A stretch of DNA of 5,753 bases from an uncultured Peptococcaceae bacterium (GTDB taxonomy: Bacteria > Bacillota > Peptococcia > Peptococcales > Peptococcaceae): NCBI GenBank assembly GCA_900556545.1, contig USPE01000129.1:1-5753 (forward strand), given 5' to 3'. The stretch's first letter is position 1. The number at the start of each line of letters is the position of its first letter. The notes below the pieces were generated by a model. That model was not told where the DNA came from and did not search any database. It saw nothing but the letters and a program-made list of their open reading frames with translations. A program made the position numbers and the translations under genes. Shown one piece after another: positions 1-3,007 of the stretch.

Positions 1-55
1 AAGCGACAACTCCCTTATGGAGTATATCCTAACATAGCAGAATTGATACGTCAAG
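1..55. repeat. 55-bp direct repeat, copy 1 (left edge cut by window)
   Basis: This stretch is identical over all 55 bases to 356-410, giving a period of 355 bp. The match runs to the first base of the window, so the true repeat may be longer on the left. On the - strand it carries a promoter-like sequence (see 26-54), and it is followed by a hairpin terminator on the + strand (74-102). The second copy is likewise followed by a terminator (427-464). I infer that this is the 3' end of a second toxin-antitoxin module whose toxin gene lies left of the window. Confidence 0.9.
26..54 (-). promoter_or_regulatory. Predicted antitoxin promoter of the upstream module (copy 1)
   Basis: On the - strand a -35-like TTGACG (54-49) is followed after 17 bases by TAGGAT (31-26). 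It is the same sequence as the promoter at 381-409, because it lies in the 55-bp repeat. Transcription would run leftwards out of the window, so its RNA cannot be seen. An alternative -10 is TATACT a few bases downstream, which would give too long a spacer for the same -35. Confidence 0.5.
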
Positions 56-73
56 AAATTTTATGTGCTCCTG

Positions 74-102
74 TCCCCTTGCCTAGGGTGGCGGGATTTT
101 TT
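74..102 (+). terminator. Rho-independent terminator of an off-window transcript
   Basis: On the + strand, 74-83 can pair with 87-96 except for one C/C mismatch (four canonical pairs at the base, then U-G, U-G, G-U and C-G pairs), closing a very small loop. Six T residues follow (97-102). It sits after repeat copy 1 in the same place that the terminator at 427-464 sits after copy 2. It therefore probably ends the toxin mRNA of a module left of the window, and it also isolates the promoter at 124-152 from readthrough. Confidence 0.6.
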
Positions 103-123
103 ATTCTCTGCGGTAAAAAAGAC

Positions 124-152
124 TTTCCACACGAACGTCTGTATGATAAAAT
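124..152 (+). promoter_or_regulatory. Predicted toxin mRNA promoter
   Basis: TTTCCA (124-129, four of six consensus bases) is followed after exactly 17 bases by TAAAAT (147-152, five of six). TATGAT at 142-147 is an overlapping alternative -10. A start about seven bases after the -10 would fall near 159-161. This would place the leader block 162-184, which can pair with the 3' UTR, at the very 5' end of the mRNA. No experimental start is known; this is a sequence-based inference. Confidence 0.55.
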
Positions 153-161
153 ACAAGGCAA

Positions 162-184
162 GAGTTGTCGCTTGGCGGTTGGTC
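162..184 (+). other. 5' leader block complementary to the toxin mRNA 3' UTR
   Basis: Bases 162-173 are the exact reverse complement of 356-367 (12 pairs). Bases 174-184 pair with 338-348 (11 pairs, one of them U-G). On the 5' side the two blocks abut; on the 3' side they are separated by seven unpaired bases (349-355). If the mRNA runs from about 160 to about 460 it can close on itself end to end. Long-range 5'-3' pairing that keeps a toxin mRNA untranslatable is known in other type I systems such as hok. Its presence here is my inference from complementarity. Confidence 0.65.
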
Positions 185-208
185 ACTTCCTGTAAAAAGG
201 GGGGTGAT
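183..208 (+). promoter_or_regulatory. Toxin ribosome binding site inside a hairpin
   Basis: The Shine-Dalgarno region at 197-208 reads AAGGGGGGTGAT, one base different from the full anti-16S complement AAGGAGGTGAT-type core, and lies six bases before the ATG at 214. Bases 183-190 (TCACTTCC) can pair with 200-207 over eight pairs, two of them U-G, leaving a nine-base A-rich loop. An unusually strong site that is hidden in a stem is typical of type I toxin mRNAs, where translation must be held off until the structure opens or the antitoxin is lost. Confidence 0.7.
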
Positions 209-213
209 GCCCT

Positions 214-288
214 ATGGTAACGTGGACAGAATTATTTGCATTCTGCTTGGTACTAATAGGCCTTGCTTCCTTGTTCAAAAACAAGTAA
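214..288 (+). CDS. Putative holin-like type I toxin peptide, 24 aa
   Basis: This is a very short hydrophobic peptide beginning MVTWTELFAF, followed by CLVLIGLASLF and ending KNK. The polar N-terminus, one membrane segment (about residues 7-21) and basic C-terminus match the small putative holin-like toxin peptides of Bacillota (Pfam Hol_Tox, related in style to TxpA/BsrG), which insert in the cell membrane when overproduced. The M-x-T-W-x-E-L-F start is characteristic of that group as I know it. At 24 residues it is shorter than the usual 30 or so. ATG 214 is chosen because of the near-perfect Shine-Dalgarno at 197-208; ATG 207 is in another frame and gives no family-like peptide. The context strongly supports a toxin role: hidden ribosome binding site, antisense RNA signals just downstream, and a terminator beyond them. 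Toxicity itself is inferred. The gene is too short for normal gene callers. Confidence 0.8.
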   Translation: MVTWTELFAFCLVLIGLASLFKNK

Positions 289-293
289 AGCAA

Positions 294-373
294 TAAAAAA
301 TGCCGCCCATAGTTGGACGGCATAAACCCAAAAATCGGACCAGCCGCCTGGCTAAAAGCGACAACTCCCTTAT
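294..373 (-). ncRNA. Predicted antisense antitoxin RNA, about 80 nt
   Basis: A - strand promoter (409-381) predicts a start near 373, and a clean - strand terminator (323-295) predicts an end near 294. The RNA would be fully complementary to the 3' UTR of the toxin mRNA and end just after the toxin stop codon (286-288), convergent with the toxin. This is the arrangement of TxpA/RatA and BsrG/SR4 in Bacillus, where the antisense RNA pairs with the 3' part of the toxin mRNA and promotes its decay. The 5' part of this RNA (from about 367 down) also has the same sequence as the toxin mRNA leader at 162-184, apart from a seven-base insertion and one base change, so it could compete with that leader for the 3' UTR. 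Confidence 0.65.
295..323 (-). terminator. Antitoxin RNA terminator, works on the - strand only
   Basis: Read on the - strand, 322-314 and 309-301 form a nine-pair stem with a four-base loop and one U-G wobble, extended by the pair 323/300, and are followed by six T residues (300-295). Read on the + strand the same site has a C/A mismatch at 306/317 and no T run after it (TAAACCC). The asymmetry is direct evidence that an RNA is made from the - strand here, and it suggests that the toxin mRNA reads through to the terminator at 427-464. Confidence 0.75.
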
Positions 374-410
374 GGAGTATATCCTAACATAGCAGAATTG
401 ATACGTCAAG
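356..410. repeat. 55-bp direct repeat, copy 2 (antitoxin promoter and RNA 5' end)
   Basis: It is a perfect copy of 1-55. It covers the predicted antitoxin promoter, the first bases of the antitoxin RNA and the 3' UTR block (356-367) that is complementary to the toxin leader. Past both copies the sequence keeps a short TTTTAT-containing stretch and then a hairpin terminator whose sequence differs. Perfect identity over the promoter and RNA start but divergence elsewhere suggests either recent duplication or conversion, or selection on these bases. Confidence 0.9.
381..409 (-). promoter_or_regulatory. Predicted antitoxin promoter (copy 2)
   Basis: On the - strand TTGACG (409-404, five of six consensus bases) is followed after 17 bases by TAGGAT (386-381, four of six). 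The predicted start is near 374-373. TATACT (381-376) is a better -10 by itself but would leave 22 bases to the same -35. A strong -35 and standard spacing fit an antitoxin that must be made in excess of the toxin mRNA. Confidence 0.6.
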
Positions 411-426
411 CATAGGTTTTATATGG

Positions 427-464
427 AAGAAGCTGCAAACCCAACTGCGGCTTCTTTTTATTTT
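427..464 (+). terminator. Rho-independent terminator, likely end of toxin mRNA
   Basis: Bases 427-436 (AAGAAGCTGC) pair with 447-456 over ten pairs, one of them U-G, around a ten-base loop, and are followed by TTTTTATTTT-type sequence (455-464). It lies on the + strand downstream of the toxin gene and of the antitoxin promoter. The toxin mRNA would then be about 300 nt and include the whole region complementary to the antitoxin. It also shields the two-component operon from upstream transcription. Confidence 0.8.
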
Positions 465-483
465 GCATGGTGTGCGCTATAAT
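455..483 (+). promoter_or_regulatory. Predicted promoter of the two-component operon
   Basis: A perfect TATAAT lies at 478-483. With 17-base spacing the -35 position falls on TTTTTA (455-460), inside the T run of the preceding terminator and only a weak match, with no extended -10 TG. The start would be near 490, giving a leader of about 30 nt before the ATG at 521. A perfect -10 with a poor -35 fits low or activator-assisted expression; no operator is evident. Confidence 0.55.
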
Positions 484-520
484 AAGAGAGCATGATAGTT
501 TGCCTACAGGGAGTGAGCCA

Positions 521-1207
521 ATGAAACGGATTTTGATTATAGAGGATGACAGAGATTTGAATCAGGGGTTGTGTCTGGCGCTGCAAAACAGCGTTCATCA
601 GATCGTATCCTGTTTTGATTTACAGAGCGGCCGTCGGGCGCTGGCAGAGCAGACGGTGGATTTGATATTGCTGGATATCAATCTGCCTGATGGCAATGGG
701 CTGACTTTTTTGCAGGAGTTGCGCAAGGGCAGCGCTGTGCCGGTAATTTTGCTGACTGCCAATGACACCGAGATGGATGTGGTCATCGGGTTGGAGCATG
801 GTGCTGATGATTACATCACCAAGCCGTTCAGTCTGGCTATTTTGCGCGCCCGAGTATCGGCCCAGCTGCGGCGGGCTGAGCAAACTGATACTGTGCACAA
901 CAGGATTGTGCTTGACCGGTTTGTGTTCGACTTTGACCGCATGGAGTTTCAAAAAGAAGGACAGCTGATAGAGCTGAGTAAAATTGAGCAAAAGCTGCTG
1001 CGCTTGCTGGTGGAAAACAAAGGTGTTACGTTGTCCCGCGCCATGCTGGTGGACCGCATCTGGACTGACGGCGCAGAATATGTGGATGAAAACGCCTTAT
1101 CGGTTACCATTAAGCGGCTGCGGGATAAGCTGGATGCTGCTTCATACATTAAAACGGTGTACGGCGTGGGCTATGTGTGGAAGGATGTGGGCCATGATTC
1201 CCATTAA
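521..1207 (+). CDS. OmpR-family response regulator
   Basis: This 228-residue DNA-binding regulator is phosphorylated by the kinase encoded next. The receiver domain occupies about residues 1-120: acidic pair D9-D10, phosphoacceptor D52 in the LLDINLPDGNG segment, T79 (LLTA), Y98 and K101 (KPF). The C-terminal winged helix of the OmpR/PhoB type covers about 127-222, with a recognition-helix region near ENALSVTIKRLRDKL and the wing motif VYGVGYVW. Length and layout are standard for the family. The start at ATG 521 is preferred over the in-frame ATG 467 because the protein then begins with the canonical MKRILIIEDD and has AGGGAG at 508-513 upstream; the extra 18 residues would resemble no receiver domain. 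The stop overlaps the kinase gene by 14 nt, so they are translationally linked. The likely target is the ABC transporter promoter in 2115-2326. Its place beside an ABC exporter fits VanR/BceR-like regulators, but I assign no specific name. Confidence 0.95.
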   Translation: MKRILIIEDDRDLNQGLCLALQNSVHQIVSCFDLQSGRRALAEQTVDLILLDINLPDGNGLTFLQELRKGSAVPVILLTANDTEMDVVIGLEHGADDYITKPFSLAILRARVSAQLRRAEQTDTVHNRIVLDRFVFDFDRMEFQKEGQLIELSKIEQKLLRLLVENKGVTLSRAMLVDRIWTDGAEYVDENALSVTIKRLRDKLDAASYIKTVYGVGYVWKDVGHDSH

Positions 1208-2114
1208 AATTGCCATCGGGATATTGCTGCTGGTTGTGCTGTGCTGCGGAATGCTGCTGCTTTGGAGCCGGTATCGGCAGCGCAGATTGCTGCTGCGGCT
1301 GCAGCAGATGCTGGATGAGGCCATCGCCGGCACGTTTACTGAGCACAGCTTTGATGAAACCATGCTGTCGGCGCTGGAAAGCCGCATGGCAGATTATTTA
1401 TCTGCTTCGGTCACAACCGCAATGCAGCTGCAAAAAGAGAAGGATACTATTAAGGAACTGATTTCGGATATTTCCCATCAAACCAAAACGCCCATTGCTA
1501 ATATTTTGCTTTATGGGCAGCTTTTGCAGGAACAGCCGCTGCCTGCGGAAAGTCGGCAATGTGTTGCCGCTTTGCAGGGACAGGCTGATAAGCTCAATTT
1601 TTTAATTGCATCGCTGGTGAAATTGTCCCGACTGGAAACAGGCATTTTAACAGTGCAGCCGTCGTTACAGTCGTTACAGCCATTGCTGCAGGAAATAACA
1701 CAGCAGTATACTGCCAAAGCGGAAGCAAAGGGTATCAGCCTGACTGTGCAGGATACTGATGAGCAGGCTGTGTTTGATTTAAAATGGACGACAGAAGCGC
1801 TGGGCAATGTGGTGGACAATGCCATTAAGTATACCCAGCCAGGCGGGACTGTGCGCATAACGGTAACCATGTACGAATTGTTCTGCCGCATTGATGTGGC
1901 AGATACCGGCATAGGCATTGCCGAGGAGGAACAGGCTTGCATTTTTTCCCGTTTTTATCGTTCACCGCAGGTGGCGCAGCAGGACGGCGTGGGCATTGGT
2001 CTGCATCTGGCGCGGCAGATTTTGTCTGATCAGGGCGGTTATATAAAAGTGTCGTCTGCGCCGGGCAAAGGTTCTGTGTTCTCTTTGTTTTTACAGTGCG
2101 TGTCTGCTGCATAG
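1194..2114 (+). CDS. Sensor histidine kinase, single membrane segment
   Basis: This 306-residue kinase is the partner of the preceding regulator. A single membrane helix covers about residues 6-24, followed by a basic RYRQRR stop-transfer stretch, so only about five residues could face outside. A linker of about 60 residues leads to the HisKA segment with phosphorylated H95 in SDISHQTKTP. The HATPase domain has the N box (N205 and N209 in GNVVDNAIKYT), the G1 box DTGIGI at 237-242, the F box FSRFYRS at 251-257 and the G2 box GVGIGL at 265-270, so all catalytic parts are present. There is no extracellular sensor, PAS or HAMP domain that I can see, which suggests it is told of the signal by another membrane protein. 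The start at ATG 1194 has AAGGA at 1181-1185, eight bases upstream; an upstream in-frame extension would lie entirely inside the regulator gene and encode no kinase features. A 9-nt tandem duplication (1662-1679) encodes SLQSLQ. Confidence 0.93.
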   Translation: MIPIKIAIGILLLVVLCCGMLLLWSRYRQRRLLLRLQQMLDEAIAGTFTEHSFDETMLSALESRMADYLSASVTTAMQLQKEKDTIKELISDISHQTKTPIANILLYGQLLQEQPLPAESRQCVAALQGQADKLNFLIASLVKLSRLETGILTVQPSLQSLQPLLQEITQQYTAKAEAKGISLTVQDTDEQAVFDLKWTTEALGNVVDNAIKYTQPGGTVRITVTMYELFCRIDVADTGIGIAEEEQACIFSRFYRSPQVAQQDGVGIGLHLARQILSDQGGYIKVSSAPGKGSVFSLFLQCVSAA

Positions 2115-2150
2115 TCTGTGGGTGTGTTTGTTGAAGTTGAAAAAGAAAGC

Positions 2151-2180
2151 AATTCTTACAAAACTGTTAGAATTATTTTT
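2151..2180 (+). other. AT-rich hairpin after the kinase gene
   Basis: AATTCTTAC (2151-2159) and GTTAGAATT (2166-2174) form an inverted repeat with one mismatch in nine, a six-base loop and then ATTTTT (2175-2180). It could be a weak terminator for the two-component transcript or a dyad operator for a regulator dimer. With so little GC in the stem it would be a poor terminator, so the choice is open. Confidence 0.45.
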
Positions 2181-2185
2181 GTTCC

Positions 2186-2218
2186 GGAAAGATTATGGAA
2201 AGATTCTTCCGTTAAGAT
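2186..2218 (+). promoter_or_regulatory. Candidate response-regulator operator and promoter of the ABC operon
   Basis: GGAAAGATT occurs at 2186-2194 and again at 2197-2205, so the two half-sites start exactly 11 bp apart, on the same face of the helix. OmpR/PhoB-family dimers bind tandem direct repeats with this spacing. TAAGAT (2213-2218) is a possible -10 and has no -35 of its own; the repeats occupy that position, as in activator-dependent promoters of this family. Against it, the start would then fall within the terminator hairpin at 2218-2248. The regulator link is inferred. Confidence 0.4.
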
Positions 2219-2248
2219 AGAACTGTGATCAAAGCAGTTCTATTTTTT
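2218..2248 (+). terminator. Rho-independent terminator between kinase and ABC genes
   Basis: TAGAACTG (2218-2225) and CAGTTCTA (2235-2242) form a perfect eight-pair stem around a nine-base loop, followed by six T residues (2243-2248). It should end the two-component transcript, so the ABC genes would need their own promoter or regulated readthrough. A second small hairpin, GAGCT (2252-2256) with AGCTC (2266-2270), follows at once. The ABC promoter may lie either just upstream (2186-2218) or in the AT-rich stretch after 2270, where TGATATTGT (2271-2279) is a weak extended -10. Confidence 0.8.
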
Positions 2249-2326
2249 ATGGAGCTGTATGCAAAAGCTCTGATATTGTAAAAATACAGATGCAAACAAA
2301 GGGACAAGAAATGGAGGCATGCTGTT

Positions 2327-2995
2327 ATGACAATTTTGCAGACAAAGGATTTGCGCAAAACCTATGGCCGCGGAGAAGCCAGAGTTCATGCGCTGGATGG
2401 CGTTAATCTGGAAATAGAAAAAGGAGAATTTGTGGCCATTGTGGGCACATCCGGTTCGGGAAAATCCACGCTGCTGCATATGCTGGGCGGATTGGATCGG
2501 CCTACATCGGGCAGTGTGATGGTGGATGGCAAGGATATTTTTGCGTTAAAGGACGAAGCGCTGACAATTTTTCGGCGGCGTAAGATTGGTTTTGTATTTC
2601 AAAATTATAATCTGGTGCCGGTGCTGAATGTGTACGAAAATATTGTGCTGCCCATTGAGCTGGACGGCAACAGACCGGATGATGCCTATGTGCAGAACAT
2701 TATAGAAACGCTGGGGCTGCAGAACAAGCTGCAAAATCTGCCCAACAATTTATCCGGCGGTCAGCAGCAGCGTGTGGCTATAGCCCGGGCGCTGGCTACC
2801 CAGCCTGCCCTTATTTTGGCTGACGAGCCCACCGGCAATCTGGACAGCAAAACCAGCCAGGATGTGCTGAGCCTGCTCAAGGTGACCAGCCAAAAATTTA
2901 GCCAAACCATCGTTATGATCACCCATAATGAAGAAATTGCCCAGTTGGCAGACCGCATTGTGCGCATTGAAGACGGCCGCATTGTGGTGCGTTAG
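2327..2995 (+). CDS. ABC transporter ATP-binding protein, MacB/LolD/FtsE type
   Basis: This 222-residue cytoplasmic ATPase powers the permease encoded next, presumably as a dimer. All nucleotide-binding motifs are intact: Walker A GTSGSGKST at 40-48, Q-loop Q92, signature LSGGQQQR at 142-149, Walker B LILADEP at 162-168 with catalytic E167, D-loop NLDS at 171-174 and switch H200. The LSGGQQQR signature, the segment FVFQNYNLVPVLNVYENI and the short length are typical of the FtsE/LolD/MacB branch, whose members act as mechanotransmission machines or exporters of peptides and lipids rather than as importers; BceA-type peptide-resistance ATPases belong here too. ATG 2327 has GGAGG at 2313-2317, nine bases upstream; ATG 2319 hits a stop after three codons. 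The gap to the permease ATG is 12 nt, so the two form one operon. The substrate is not shown by this subunit. Confidence 0.96.
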   Translation: MTILQTKDLRKTYGRGEARVHALDGVNLEIEKGEFVAIVGTSGSGKSTLLHMLGGLDRPTSGSVMVDGKDIFALKDEALTIFRRRKIGFVFQNYNLVPVLNVYENIVLPIELDGNRPDDAYVQNIIETLGLQNKLQNLPNNLSGGQQQRVAIARALATQPALILADEPTGNLDSKTSQDVLSLLKVTSQKFSQTIVMITHNEEIAQLADRIVRIEDGRIVVR

Positions 2996-3007
2996 GGGGT
3001 GGCGGTG

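Noticed and set aside
207..296. A 29-codon frame from ATG 207 in place of the toxin
   Set aside because: It is too close to the Shine-Dalgarno core and gives a mixed peptide without membrane-helix or family character.
1..410. A CRISPR array or integrase attachment sites from the 55-bp repeat
   Set aside because: There are only two copies, 355 bp apart, with promoter and RNA-start content, a toxin gene between them and no integrase in the window.
467..520. An 18-residue N-terminal extension of the response regulator from ATG 467
   Set aside because: It would overlap the predicted -10 TATAAT at 478-483, has no Shine-Dalgarno site and does not match a receiver domain; ATG 521 has AGGGAG upstream and a canonical start.
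984..1193. A kinase start inside the regulator gene
   Set aside because: The 70 extra residues are a frame-shifted reading of the regulator's winged-helix DNA; ATG 1194 has a ribosome binding site and starts directly before the membrane helix.
1662..1679. Tandem 9-nt repeat TCGTTACAG in the kinase gene
   Set aside because: It is in frame, encodes SLQSLQ in the linker between the two catalytic parts and disrupts no motif; two copies are not worth calling a repeat element.
2999..3007. GTG 2999 as permease start
   Set aside because: The only Shine-Dalgarno-like run overlaps that GTG, while it is correctly spaced for ATG 3008. The difference is three residues and does not affect the assignment.
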